Origin: Verrucomicrobiota bacterium | GTDB lineage: Bacteria; Verrucomicrobiota; Verrucomicrobiia; Verrucomicrobiales; Verrucomicrobiaceae | Direction: 5' to 3' | Length of the DNA: 35,180 nt | NCBI GenBank assembly: GCA_963204975.1 | Contig: CAUJJC010000138.1 | Span: 1-35,180 of the forward strand | Shown here: piece after piece, positions 1 through 8,379 of the stretch | Layout: every line of letters starts with the position of its first letter | How positions within the stretch are numbered: the stretch's first letter is position 1 | Notes under the pieces: generated by a model | Databases searched by the model: none | The model's input: the letters and a program-made list of their open reading frames with translations, nothing else | Told to the model about the DNA's origin: nothing | Made by a program: the position numbers and the translations under genes

Positions 1-71
1 TTGAGCCGCGCAAGGTAGCTACCTACCGTCCTCGGGGCCGCAAGAGCTGCAACGCTCAACACTGACGCGCC

Positions 72-1541
72 ATGTCCGCACGCACTGCTTCGCGTAGCAC
101 AGGACGAACCTACCTGCTCGCGCCTGCGCAGCCAATGGCCCGTGGCGCAGGAACCTCCAAGAAGAAGCGCAGAATCGCGCCCCCAAGCCCCAAGGCAGGC
201 GACCGCCGTCCGCGTGCCTACTCACCCGACGAACTTGATTCGCTCCATGCCACAGCTCACAGCATCAACTGGCAGTCGATGATCTCACTCAAGACGCCGC
301 CTTCACGTCGCATCGTTACGCACGAAGCCCTCGTCAGCACCCTGCAAAGGATGAAGCGCAAGCTGGAGAACCTGCGCAGGCGCAACCAGTTCCCCGCCTG
401 CATTGCCGTCACCGAATTCGATCCCGACGAGCGTGAAGGTATCACAACATCCACGGCGAACTTCCACATCGCCTTTGCCTCTCAGCTCTCCGAAGCACAG
501 CAAACTACGATGCGTGAGTGGTGGCTGGAAACCATGTCGCTTCAGAGCAACCAAGGGCGCTACTTTCAATACGACGCCAAAGGCGGCGGGCCGAGGCTCC
601 AGGACTACATCGCCAAGGACATCCGAAGTGGCAGATGGGTGAAGTTCCCCGTGGAGTGGCTGCCACCACGCATCGACTGCCGCCTTTGGTTCGTCGTTGG
701 CACCAAGCGTCTGGGTGCGAAGTCGGGTCGCAAGCTGAGGGCGAGCACCCATCAGAAGCGCCGTCGCTATAAGGGTGAGCACGCATCTCACCCGCGACAG
801 CGGTTGAGGGCGAGCACCCATTCTCGTGAGGGTGAGCACCCATCGCTACCCATAACCACAGACGATTTTTCACTCTGGCCGTCATCACACACAGCAGTCA
901 CACGCGACACACAGCCATCAGTCTCCATGTCCTCTGCTCCGCCCGCCCCTCCCATCACGATCCGAATATCTGCCACATCAAAGGCAGAGAATATTGCCCT
1001 TTGGACACTCATGCATCGGGGCAGTCCTCAAGTGCCCTGCTCCTGCCAAAAAAACGTCGATCAAAGCCCCATCAGACAAGGAATTGAAATAGAGCGACTA
1101 TCCAATGTCAGGCTGTCTTCTGCTTTGTCAAAGTCCACTGAGGTAGTTATGCCAACAAGAGTGTGTCGAGTTAGTGTTGTCACATCACTCTGGACTACCG
1201 ATACCGCCAACCTTGCTCACTCCAGGCTTTGCGCTGGTGATCCCAACAAATCCAATCAGGCAGGTTGCCACAGCCAGAAGGCGACTGCCTCCTCCCGCTG
1301 CTGCGTTGAACATCACGAGAAACTCTCCGATGACTGGCACGGATGTCACCATCCACATGCCACTCTGCCATCTCGGCGCGTCAGCAATAATCACCGTTTG
1401 ACGGCGCTCAAGTCGGCGCATCGCCGCCTCATCCTCCTTATCAGAACTGAACACCATGAAGACGAGTGCGCAGTGCAAAACCCAAAACGTGATCAGCATG
1501 ACTCGACGAATATCCAATGGTTCAGCTTCATCTTCCTTTGA
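72..1541 (+). CDS. Rep-like (degenerate HUH endonuclease) reading frame, probably decayed at its 3' end
   Basis: Only the first ~220 of 489 residues look like a real protein. The N-terminus is basic and disordered. Residues ~90-215 resemble rolling-circle replication initiators: an acidic TEFD segment near 114-117, a single-His NFHIAF motif near 130-135 where HUH proteins usually have His-x-His, a candidate catalytic Tyr179 in YIAKD with Lys182 one turn later, and a hydrophobic LWFVVGTKR strand near 205-213. From ~222 the frame enters four short repeats (RASTH and GEHPS words). It then reads through low-complexity Cys/His/Ser-rich sequence antisense to the gene at 1185-1967. The last ~120 codons are therefore probably not coding and the native stop seems lost. 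The family call is motif-based and uncertain. A dead replicon or transposon remnant is the main alternative. Confidence 0.42.
   Translation: MSARTASRSTGRTYLLAPAQPMARGAGTSKKKRRIAPPSPKAGDRRPRAYSPDELDSLHATAHSINWQSMISLKTPPSRRIVTHEALVSTLQRMKRKLENLRRRNQFPACIAVTEFDPDEREGITTSTANFHIAFASQLSEAQQTTMREWWLETMSLQSNQGRYFQYDAKGGGPRLQDYIAKDIRSGRWVKFPVEWLPPRIDCRLWFVVGTKRLGAKSGRKLRASTHQKRRRYKGEHASHPRQRLRASTHSREGEHPSLPITTDDFSLWPSSHTAVTRDTQPSVSMSSAPPAPPITIRISATSKAENIALWTLMHRGSPQVPCSCQKNVDQSPIRQGIEIERLSNVRLSSALSKSTEVVMPTRVCRVSVVTSLWTTDTANLAHSRLCAGDPNKSNQAGCHSQKATASSRCCVEHHEKLSDDWHGCHHPHATLPSRRVSNNHRLTALKSAHRRLILLIRTEHHEDECAVQNPKRDQHDSTNIQWFSFIFL
737..843. repeat. Four copies of a 16-bp GAGGGYGAGCACCCAT-type repeat
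   Basis: Copies lie at 737-752, 771-786 (one C to G change and A for the first G), 806-821 and 828-843. Starts are separated by 34, 35 and 22 bp. The second copy forms a hairpin with following sequence: GGGTGAG at 773-779 pairs with CTCACCC at 787-793 across a 7-nt loop. The cluster sits inside the Rep-like frame, just after its last recognisable residues. This arrangement resembles a REP-type palindromic repeat cluster. No second cluster of this family is seen in the window. Confidence 0.75.
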
Positions 1542-1967
1542 GTTCGTTCTATAGACCGCCTCTACCGTGAGCGGTTTCAGTTTTGGTGCATCTACCGCTT
1601 CCGATTCATCGCCCTCACGCTGCGCATAATTCCATTTTATCCATTCTAGGCACGTTAGGCTGTCTTCTGGAAATACAAGGCCAGGACGCCGCTCTTTAAA
1701 CCTGTCCTGGAAGTTCCTGACCTCTTCCCAAGGAATGCCCGTCTCTAGTAACGGTTTACATTTTCGCAACCGCTCCCATGCGGCCTGCAAATACTGTTCA
1801 TAGTTATCGTCGCCATCTGTGATTCTAAACCCCTCTTCGGTTACTATGTCATAGAACTCATCCGGCATGTGGATTGCTCTACTCAGTGCATCGGAGACAA
1901 TTTGGCAGAACGAAAAGTCCAACTCTTGCGGTATTTCCTTTTGAGCAGGGAATGGCAGCCTCATCAT
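1185..1967 (-). CDS. Hypothetical membrane protein
   Basis: A 260-residue protein of unrecognised family. Residues 1-165 are hydrophilic and acidic with evenly spread charged residues and aromatics, as in a folded cytoplasmic domain. A strong hydrophobic segment follows near 155-177 (MLITFWVLHCALVFMVF), then a basic/acidic linker. The C-terminal third has two more hydrophobic stretches (SVPVIGEFLVMF and LLAVATCLIGFVGI). This ordered composition contrasts with the Ser/Cys/His-rich opposing frame, which is why this strand is preferred where the two overlap (1185-1541). Two ATG codons stand in tandem at the start and either could be used. No function can be assigned. Confidence 0.55.
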   Translation of the reverse strand: MMRLPFPAQKEIPQELDFSFCQIVSDALSRAIHMPDEFYDIVTEEGFRITDGDDNYEQYLQAAWERLRKCKPLLETGIPWEEVRNFQDRFKERRPGLVFPEDSLTCLEWIKWNYAQREGDESEAVDAPKLKPLTVEAVYRTNSKEDEAEPLDIRRVMLITFWVLHCALVFMVFSSDKEDEAAMRRLERRQTVIIADAPRWQSGMWMVTSVPVIGEFLVMFNAAAGGGSRLLAVATCLIGFVGITSAKPGVSKVGGIGSPE

Positions 1968-2596
1968 GCGATCATTGTCTGATGGCCACCAATGGTGTCA
2001 ATTCTTGTCTTGCTGCTAGGCGCATCGCTTTCGCATTTATGTCGTGCCGAAACCCCTGCCCGGCCTAACGTCACCCATTCGACACGACCTGCCGTAAAGA
2101 AGCACCGGCAATCTCCTTGTCGGTGAATGCTCAATGCCGTGAATGATGGCTCCACTACCGGCGAGGGTAGTCGCATCCCGACCACAACCAAAAGCTCCAC
2201 GCCCGCCCGCGAAGCCCAAAGACGAAGAAAACATCCTGGAAAGTAAGCGCCAAATTCCACCACGCACGCGCGCGAGGCTCTCATCACGGGTTTAAGAGCC
2301 CCAAAATAGCCACCCGAAATTCTATGCGCGTGCGCGAGGTTCACGATCCGGATTGGCCCACTTCGAGGCAACGCATTGAGGCATGGCCATACTGCCTTCC
2401 GTAATCGGACAAGCACGCGACAAAGGCGGAAAGCAAGGTTGCTCTCGCCCTCGGGTGAGAACTGGAAACCCGAAAAAACTGTATCCGTTTTGTATCCATT
2501 TCACACCACTAATCGCCGCTTTTAAACGCGTAATACCGCTAGTTGCGAAGATGGCTCAAAATCTCCCCGAGTCCTTGTAAATCAAGGATTTCAGCC
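1968..2596. other. Gene-poor stretch next to tRNA-Leu
   Basis: About 630 bp with no convincing gene. The open frames in it have shadow-like composition and no motif. Visible structure is limited to GGCTCT/AGAGCC (a 6-bp dyad around 2276-2300) and a small hairpin TCCTTG-ATTTA-CAAGGA immediately downstream of the tRNA (around 2571-2588, read on the minus strand). Its position beyond a tRNA 3' end, beside a Rep-like remnant, fits the eroded edge of an integrated element. No integrase or flanking direct repeat was found. Confidence 0.5.
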
Positions 2597-2681
2597 TACC
2601 GGCAGTGGGACTCGAACCCACACGGTGGTCACCCACCAACGGATTTTAAGTCCGTTGCGTCTACCATTTCGCCATGCCGGC
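2597..2681 (-). tRNA. tRNA-Leu(UAA)
   Basis: The cloverleaf reads directly on the minus strand. The acceptor arm GCCGGCA (2675-2681) pairs with TGCCGGT (2598-2604), with discriminator A at 2597. The D-arm contains the GG-T-AGAC region typical of leucine tRNAs. The anticodon stem ACGGA/TCCGT encloses loop CTTAAAA, with anticodon UAA at 2646-2648. A long variable arm (GGTGGGTGACCACC region) marks a class II tRNA, and the T-loop is GTTCGAGTC. CCA is not encoded. Length is 85 nt. Confidence 0.96.
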
Positions 2682-2784
2682 CTTGCGGCGCGTGGCGGAT
2701 TCATAGCGGGTTGTCGCGAGAATGCCAGCAAAGCATTTCGCCACTTCCACTCTTCAAGAAACTTACCCTATCTCGCTTGTAACG

Positions 2785-2814
2785 TTGACACCCTTTGTTG
2801 GGCCGGGCTAATCT
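2785..2814 (+). promoter_or_regulatory. Candidate sigma70-type promoter of the pilus/secretion operon
   Basis: A perfect TTGACA box (2785-2790) is followed after 18 bp by TAATCT (2809-2814), which keeps T1, A2 and T6 of the -10 consensus. It lies 70-100 bp before the first ATPase gene, in the divergent gap with tRNA-Leu. Transcription would start near 2821, giving a leader of about 65 nt. This is a consensus match only. Confidence 0.42.
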
Positions 2815-2886
2815 GGCCCTCCTCCCCACGGAAATTGGACCTTAATTTGGCCCATCCCCTTTTTTAGACCCAGCGCCCCCCTTCGC

Positions 2887-4527
2887 ATGTATTCCAACGA
2901 AGAGTATATCCTCACACTTCTCCAGGAAGCCGGCATTGTCGGCGACAAAGAAATCGCCAATGCCAAGGGCCTGAAAAAGCCCGCCGAGACCCTGCTCGAG
3001 GCCATGATCAAATCGGGCATCATCAATGACGAGCAGGTGGCCCAGACGCTCGCGGTCAATTCGGGCATGGAGTTCGTTGATCTTCATGGCTATGTGACCA
3101 ACCCGGATATCAAAGCGGTAGTCCCCGAGGAAGTCGCCCGCCGCTACAAGGTCGCCCCACTGGGCATCGGGGCCTCAGGTTCCTTGCAAATTGCCGTTTC
3201 GGACCCCTATGATTTCGAAACACTGGACGCCCTGCCTCACGTCTTGCAGCCTGACATTGAATTCTTCTGCTCCACGCCAAACCTTATCCGCGCGCTGAAT
3301 TCGAATCTCTACGGCAACGAAGAAGAAATCACCAAGGCCTTGGGTCAAGACGGCGATGCCCCGGTCATTCGACTTTGCCAGAATATCCTTTTCGAAGCCG
3401 TGAAAAACCGCGCTTCCGATATTCACATCGAGCCACTCGAGAAGGACGTGCGTATTCGCTACCGCATCGATGGTGTGCTTCATGACGTGGAGCATCACCC
3501 AAAGCGCCTGCTCTCCTCCATCATCGCCCGCTACAAAATTTTGACCGGCTCGATGAACATCGACGAAAAGCGAGTCCCACAGGACGGTCGAATTCAGACA
3601 AAGTATCAGGACAAGGAACTCGACCTGCGCGTCTCGATGATTCCCACCAATCACGGCGAGAGCGTGGTCATGCGTATTTTGGACAAATCGGGGCTGCGTC
3701 TCGGCTTGTCGGACCTCGGCTTCCTCTCCGATGACCAGGAGAACTTCGAAAAGCTCATCACCCTGCCAGATGGCATCATTCTGGTGACTGGGCCCACGGG
3801 TTCGGGAAAGACGACCACCCTTTATTCCTGTCTGAACTTCATCAACCGTCCTGACCGCAAGATCATCACGGTGGAAGATCCCGTCGAGTATCAGTTGGCG
3901 GGGATTAATCAGGTCATGGTTAAGGAAGACGTTGGGATGACCTTCGCCGCCGCTCTCCGCTCCATGCTTCGTCAGGCACCGAACATCATCATGATCGGTG
4001 AGATTCGTGACCTTGAAACCGCCTCGATCGCTATCAACGCCTCGCTCACGGGGCACTTGGTCTTCAGCACGCTGCATACCAATGATGCCCCGAGCGCCGT
4101 CGCACGTCTCGCGGACATCGGCATCAAGCCTTTCCTCATTTCCTCAGCCGTCCGTGCCATCATGGCCCAGCGACTGGTCCGCAAGCTCTGCAACGACTGC
4201 AAGACTCCCAGCGCCCTTGGAGAGAAGGAACTCCGCGCGCTGCGCATCGACGCCAGCCAGGCGCTCGAGGCCAGCATCATGCAGCCCAATGGATGTAACC
4301 GCTGCCGCAAGGCTGGCTTCCGCGGACGTCTCGCCCTCATCGAGATCCTCACCATGGATGACGAAGTGCGCGGCATGATCAATCAGGAACTCACCACCCC
4401 GCAGATCCGCAAACGCGCCCGCGAACTCGGTATGAGAACTCTGCGCGAAGATGGCGTCCGCAAGGTTCTCGCAGGCATGACCACCGCCGAGGAAGTCATT
4501 GAGGCCACCATGGGCGACGCGGACTAA
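2887..4527 (+). CDS. PilB/GspE-family assembly ATPase (first of two)
   Basis: Cytoplasmic hexameric ATPase driving pilus or pseudopilus assembly, 546 aa. It has an N-terminal GspE-N/MshEN-type region (~1-140), then the N2 domain (ASDIHIEP near 176-183; RVPQDGRI near 229-236). Walker A GPTGSGKT is at 302-309, the Asp box VEDPVEY at 329-335, Walker B around IMIGEIRD (368-375) and the His box TGHLVFSTLHTND at 388-400. C435/C438 and C470/C473 form the usual zinc-binding tetracysteine. The segment normally RQDPD before Walker B is RQAPN here (362-366), so it departs from its neighbour. The start follows a CT-rich leader with no Shine-Dalgarno site. It is first in an operon with a second ATPase, a platform protein and a pseudopilin. 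PilB and GspE cannot be told apart without context. Confidence 0.93.
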   Translation: MYSNEEYILTLLQEAGIVGDKEIANAKGLKKPAETLLEAMIKSGIINDEQVAQTLAVNSGMEFVDLHGYVTNPDIKAVVPEEVARRYKVAPLGIGASGSLQIAVSDPYDFETLDALPHVLQPDIEFFCSTPNLIRALNSNLYGNEEEITKALGQDGDAPVIRLCQNILFEAVKNRASDIHIEPLEKDVRIRYRIDGVLHDVEHHPKRLLSSIIARYKILTGSMNIDEKRVPQDGRIQTKYQDKELDLRVSMIPTNHGESVVMRILDKSGLRLGLSDLGFLSDDQENFEKLITLPDGIILVTGPTGSGKTTTLYSCLNFINRPDRKIITVEDPVEYQLAGINQVMVKEDVGMTFAAALRSMLRQAPNIIMIGEIRDLETASIAINASLTGHLVFSTLHTNDAPSAVARLADIGIKPFLISSAVRAIMAQRLVRKLCNDCKTPSALGEKELRALRIDASQALEASIMQPNGCNRCRKAGFRGRLALIEILTMDDEVRGMINQELTTPQIRKRARELGMRTLREDGVRKVLAGMTTAEEVIEATMGDAD

Positions 4528-4626
4528 TACATGAACGCTGAAGGTGAAGCCTGAAATCAACTTCGCTTCGCCCTTCACGCCGTCACAGTTTCATCCTTCA
4601 TATTTTACCTTTCATACTTCTATTCC

Positions 4627-6288
4627 ATGACTGCACAGAACGTAGTGGACATGCTCAAGGCACGAGGCGTCATCGACGAAGGCGTCGCCTATGACATCTC
4701 GCATGAGGCCGTCGAAGGCGGCAAAGACATCCTCCAGGTCATCCTCGATTTTGGCGTGTTCAACTCTGAGGATGAATTCTGGGCTCTCGTGGCCGAGGAA
4801 ATCGGAGCCGAGCACTTCGATCTGGCCACCTTCGAGCCTCCGCCCGAGTTGATCGCCGTCATGCCGGCAGCAATGGCCAAGCTCTACGGAGCCTTCCCCA
4901 TCAGCCTTGATGCGAAGAGCATGCACGTCGCTTTCACAGATCCGCTCAACCCGCAATTGCTGGAAGACCTGCGCTTCTCCCTGGGCAAGGACATTGTGCC
5001 CGTCGTCGCTCGTAAATCTCAGGTGCAGGGCTTGATCGACAAACACTACGGCACCAGCTCCGGCGGCTTCGATGAGATCTTCAAGCAACTCGGCCTCGCC
5101 GCCGAAAAGACCAAGGAAGAGGCCGACCCAAACTCTGCCCCAATCGTCCGGTTCGTTGATCTCGTGCTGACCCAGGCCATCAAAGAAAAGGCGAGTGACA
5201 TTCACTTTGAGCCCTTCGAAACCGAGTTCAAGATTCGCTACCGCGTGGACGGAGCCCTCTATGAAATGGCACCGCCACCTGTGCATCTGGCCAATTCGAT
5301 CATCTCGCGCGTCAAGGTCATGTCCAACATGAATATTGCCGAGCGACGTGTCCCACAGGATGGCCGCATCATGACCACTTGTGATGGACGACCTGTGGAC
5401 ATGCGCGTCTCTTCATTGCCCACCCAGCATGGCGAGTCTGTAGTGCTCCGCGTGCTTGATCGCTCATCCATTCAGCTCACGCTCACCGATCTCGGTATGA
5501 GCGACTATCTGGACAACTACATCCGCACCACCATCCACAAGCCCAATGGCATCTTCATCGTCACGGGCCCCACGGGCGCTGGCAAGACGACCACGCTCTA
5601 CGCTGCACTTCGTGAGATCAATACCATCGACGCGAAGCTGCTGACCGCCGAAGACCCGGTGGAATATGAATTGGACGGCATCATGCAGGTGCCTGTTAAT
5701 GACGCCGTCGGCCTCACCTTTGCCAGAGCGCTCCGCGCCTTCCTTCGTCAGGACCCAGACCGAATTATGGTGGGCGAAATGCGTGACCTTGAAACCGCCC
5801 AGATCGCCATTCAGGCATCACTCACAGGCCACTTGGTGCTCAGCACCCTGCATACTAATGATGCTGCGGGAGCCGTGACCCGTCTCGTCGATATGGGCGT
5901 GGAGCCCTTCCTCGTAGCAGCCACACTCGAAGGCGTGCTCGCCCAGCGTCTTCTGCGCACCATCTGCAAAAACTGCAAGACCTCCTACGACCCCAGCCAG
6001 CACATCCTTAACCAGCTCGGACTCACCAGCCACGACACCCAAGGGAAGCAATTTTTCACTGGTGCCGGCTGCCCGACCTGCGGCAACACGGGCTACAAGG
6101 GCAGAAAAGGCCTTTTCGAACTGCTCGATATGAATGACACCCTGCGCGACATGGTGACCAAGAAGGCCCCCTCGCTCACCCTCAAGCAAAAAGCCATCGA
6201 ACTGGGGATGACGACCCTGCGCGAGGATGGTATCCGCAATATCTTCGATGGCATCACCACCATTGAGGAAGTCCTGAAATACACCTGA
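4627..6288 (+). CDS. PilB/GspE-family assembly ATPase (second of two)
   Basis: A 553-residue paralogue of the preceding gene, separated by 99 bp. It has an N-terminal MshEN-like region, ASDIHFEP (189-196), RVPQDGRI (241-248), Walker A GPTGAGKT at 314-321, the Asp box AEDPVEYE (341-348), and RQDPDRIMVGEMRD at 374-387 with the standard acidic residues kept. The His box is TGHLVLSTLHTND. Two CxxC pairs (CKNCKTS and CPTCGNTGYKGR) form the zinc site. All catalytic elements look intact. Tandem assembly ATPases could serve two filament types, or one could be specialised. No PilT-type retraction ATPase is present in the window. The start is an ATG after a CT-rich leader. Confidence 0.94.
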   Translation: MTAQNVVDMLKARGVIDEGVAYDISHEAVEGGKDILQVILDFGVFNSEDEFWALVAEEIGAEHFDLATFEPPPELIAVMPAAMAKLYGAFPISLDAKSMHVAFTDPLNPQLLEDLRFSLGKDIVPVVARKSQVQGLIDKHYGTSSGGFDEIFKQLGLAAEKTKEEADPNSAPIVRFVDLVLTQAIKEKASDIHFEPFETEFKIRYRVDGALYEMAPPPVHLANSIISRVKVMSNMNIAERRVPQDGRIMTTCDGRPVDMRVSSLPTQHGESVVLRVLDRSSIQLTLTDLGMSDYLDNYIRTTIHKPNGIFIVTGPTGAGKTTTLYAALREINTIDAKLLTAEDPVEYELDGIMQVPVNDAVGLTFARALRAFLRQDPDRIMVGEMRDLETAQIAIQASLTGHLVLSTLHTNDAAGAVTRLVDMGVEPFLVAATLEGVLAQRLLRTICKNCKTSYDPSQHILNQLGLTSHDTQGKQFFTGAGCPTCGNTGYKGRKGLFELLDMNDTLRDMVTKKAPSLTLKQKAIELGMTTLREDGIRNIFDGITTIEEVLKYT

Positions 6289-6404
6289 CCAGCCTGCGGA
6301 AAGGTTTCCAGAATCAGTCCACAGCCAGATTTCCATCGACAATGCATTAGTCGTTCCGCTATTCTCACGCTCAGCCACACAATTTTCAGATCCCGCCCGC
6401 CCTT

Positions 6405-7685
6405 ATGCCGACATTCCACTACACTGCCCTGGACGCCAATGGCCAGGAGACCGCCGGAACCATCGAAGCTGCCTCCGATACTGAAGCCATCAACCTGCTC
6501 CGACAGCAGCAGATGTATGTCACAGATGTCGCGCAGGAAGGCAAAGGCAATGCCGCCGCCATCAAGGCCAAAGCCGGGAAAGTTTCTTCCAAGAGCAAAA
6601 GCAAAGTGGCTGGGAAAAGCTCCGAGAGCCTGACCGTCAAGAGCAAGAACCTGATGGTTTTCACCCGTCAGCTAGCCACGCTCATCGACTCCGGCCTTCC
6701 TCTTCTCCGTGGTCTCACCGTTCTGGGTCGCCAGGAGCCCGTGCCCGCCATGAAGCGCACGATCACCACGATTGCGGACAGTGTGCAGACCGGCAGCACT
6801 TTCTCCGAGTCCCTTTCCCAGTTCCCCAAGATTTTCAACAAGCTCTACATCAACATGGTGAAGGCTGGTGAGCTTGGTGGTGTGCTGGAAATCGTTCTCA
6901 ATCGTCTGGCGGAATACCAGGAAAAGGCTCAAAAGCTGAAGAACAAGATCATCGCCGCGATGGTGTATCCCATCATCGTCATGGTCATCGCCGTGCTGAT
7001 CATGGTCTTCCTCATGCTCGTCATCGTGCCGAAGTTCGAAAAAATCTTCGACGACATGATCCCTGGTGGCCGCTCCAAGCTGCCGATGCTTACCCAGTTC
7101 GTCATCGGCATCAGCCGAAATGTGGGAGCCTACTTCCCGCATATCCTCGTGGGTCTCGCATTGCTCTTCATCGTGTGGAAAATCTTCCAGGCCTCCCCTG
7201 GCGGAAAGATCATCATCGACCGCATGAAGCTCAAGATTCCACTCTTCGGTGACGTGCAGCTCAAAAGCGCCATCTCCCGCTTCAGCCGCACCCTGGGAAC
7301 TCTTGTGACCTCTGGCGTGCCGATTCTTCAAGCACTCAACATCACCCGTGAAACTGCTGGTAACATCATCATCGCCGATTCGATCAACAAGGTGCATGAC
7401 GCTGTGAAGGAAGGTGAGTCCATGGTCGCCCCGCTGGAATCCAGCAATGTCTTCCCGCCGATGGTGATCTCCATGGTGGACGTGGGTGAGGAAACCGGAC
7501 AGCTCCCCGAGATGTTGCTCAAGATCGCTGACGTGTATGAGGATGAAGTGGACAACTCCGTCTCCGCCCTCACCTCCATGCTGGAACCGCTCATGATCGT
7601 GTTCCTGGCCGTCGTCGTGGGCACCATCGTTATGGCACTCTTCCTCCCGCTCATCAGCGTGATTCAGAACCTCAATGGCAGCTAG
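6405..7685 (+). CDS. GspF/PilC-family inner-membrane platform protein
   Basis: A 426-residue polytopic membrane protein that couples the cytoplasmic ATPase to the growing pilus or pseudopilus. Residues 1-~40 match the usual N-terminal segment (FHYTALDANGQETAGTIEA). A Lys/Ser-rich linker at ~50-80 is followed by the first GspF domain (FTRQLATLIDSGLPLLRGL) and the second (FSRTLGTLVTSGVPILQAL). Hydrophobic segments are near 180-210 (YPIIVMVIAVLIMVFLMLVIV), 245-262, and the C-terminus (EPLMIVFLAVVVGTIVMALFL). Length fits the family (~400). It follows the second ATPase by 116 bp and precedes the pseudopilin by 37 bp. Confidence 0.95.
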   Translation: MPTFHYTALDANGQETAGTIEAASDTEAINLLRQQQMYVTDVAQEGKGNAAAIKAKAGKVSSKSKSKVAGKSSESLTVKSKNLMVFTRQLATLIDSGLPLLRGLTVLGRQEPVPAMKRTITTIADSVQTGSTFSESLSQFPKIFNKLYINMVKAGELGGVLEIVLNRLAEYQEKAQKLKNKIIAAMVYPIIVMVIAVLIMVFLMLVIVPKFEKIFDDMIPGGRSKLPMLTQFVIGISRNVGAYFPHILVGLALLFIVWKIFQASPGGKIIIDRMKLKIPLFGDVQLKSAISRFSRTLGTLVTSGVPILQALNITRETAGNIIIADSINKVHDAVKEGESMVAPLESSNVFPPMVISMVDVGEETGQLPEMLLKIADVYEDEVDNSVSALTSMLEPLMIVFLAVVVGTIVMALFLPLISVIQNLNGS

Positions 7686-7722
7686 CCACGAAGCGGCCGG
7701 AAAAACCCAAGCCCCCCCAACT

Positions 7723-8379
7723 ATGCGCACTTCCTTCGCTGGCAACTGTCGCACGACTGCTGCCTTTACCCTCATCGAGCTTCTGGTCGTGATCGCCATC
7801 ATGGCCCTGCTCGCATCCCTCACCATGATGGGATTCAGTTCAGCCTCTGTTAATGCCTCCAGAAACCGCACTGCCGCCTTTCACCGGGCGATCATGTCCG
7901 GCCTGGAAAACTACAAGTCAGAAAACGGCGAGTTCCCCGAGCCTCGCAGCGCGGGGAAGAGGACGAACTTCGGCAACAATCAGTATGAAATTGGTGGTTC
8001 GCTGATGCTTTACCAAGCACTCAGTGGCGATGGCGATGATGAGATCAAATCCGCCAACGGACGCAGCAGCGCATCCGATGGAGTGGTGGAGACCGATGCA
8101 GAAATCGCCGCCATCATGCTCAAGGAAATGCCGCGCGAGATGTCGCAAAAGACCAGCACTGGCGAGTGGCTGCTGATGGACGGATTCGGGCACCCATTTC
8201 AATACACCTACCCGCAGCGTAGCGGTAAGAATGCCGGACAAGGAGCCCCCAGCACCAATACGATTAACACGACCTATGATCTGTGGTCGTATGCTGAAGA
8301 TGACAAGAACACCACCGAGACCTCACTGACCTCCAAGCAGGAAACAAACATCAGCGGCAAGTGGATCAAAAACTGGTGA
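7723..8379 (+). CDS. GspG-like type II secretion pseudopilin
   Basis: A 218-residue prepilin-like protein. The class III signal places the cleavage site between A14 and F15 (AAFTLIELLVV), with the conserved Glu at +5 (E19). The residue before the cleavage site is Ala rather than the usual Gly. A hydrophobic helix continues to ~36. NYKSENGEFPEP and the C-terminal DGFGHPFQYTYP ... YDLWSYAEDD segment match the GspG layout. An upstream ATG at 7675 would overlap the platform gene and add a 16-residue extension. The ATG at 7723 gives a normal short leader and is preferred. The protein should form or prime a short periplasmic pseudopilus with the platform and ATPases upstream. Confidence 0.88.
   Translation: MRTSFAGNCRTTAAFTLIELLVVIAIMALLASLTMMGFSSASVNASRNRTAAFHRAIMSGLENYKSENGEFPEPRSAGKRTNFGNNQYEIGGSLMLYQALSGDGDDEIKSANGRSSASDGVVETDAEIAAIMLKEMPREMSQKTSTGEWLLMDGFGHPFQYTYPQRSGKNAGQGAPSTNTINTTYDLWSYAEDDKNTTETSLTSKQETNISGKWIKNW

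Noticed and set aside
303-888. Minus-strand frames containing MGARPQ and MGAHPH words
   Set aside because: They are the reverse reading of the 737-843 repeats and the Rep-like gene, with no motif of their own.
2010-2075. GCCTAAC at 2064-2070 as an integron attC core site
   Set aside because: No GTTRRRY partner core was found within 140 bp to the right, and no integron integrase is present in the window.
1964-2416. 150-residue minus-strand frame in the gap before tRNA-Leu
   Set aside because: Composition is shadow-like, it has no recognisable domain, and it overlaps the better supported gene end at 1967.
6672-7871. 399-residue minus-strand frame opposite the platform gene
   Set aside because: His/Asp/Glu-rich shadow of the GspF gene with no motif; the plus-strand protein is a clear family member.
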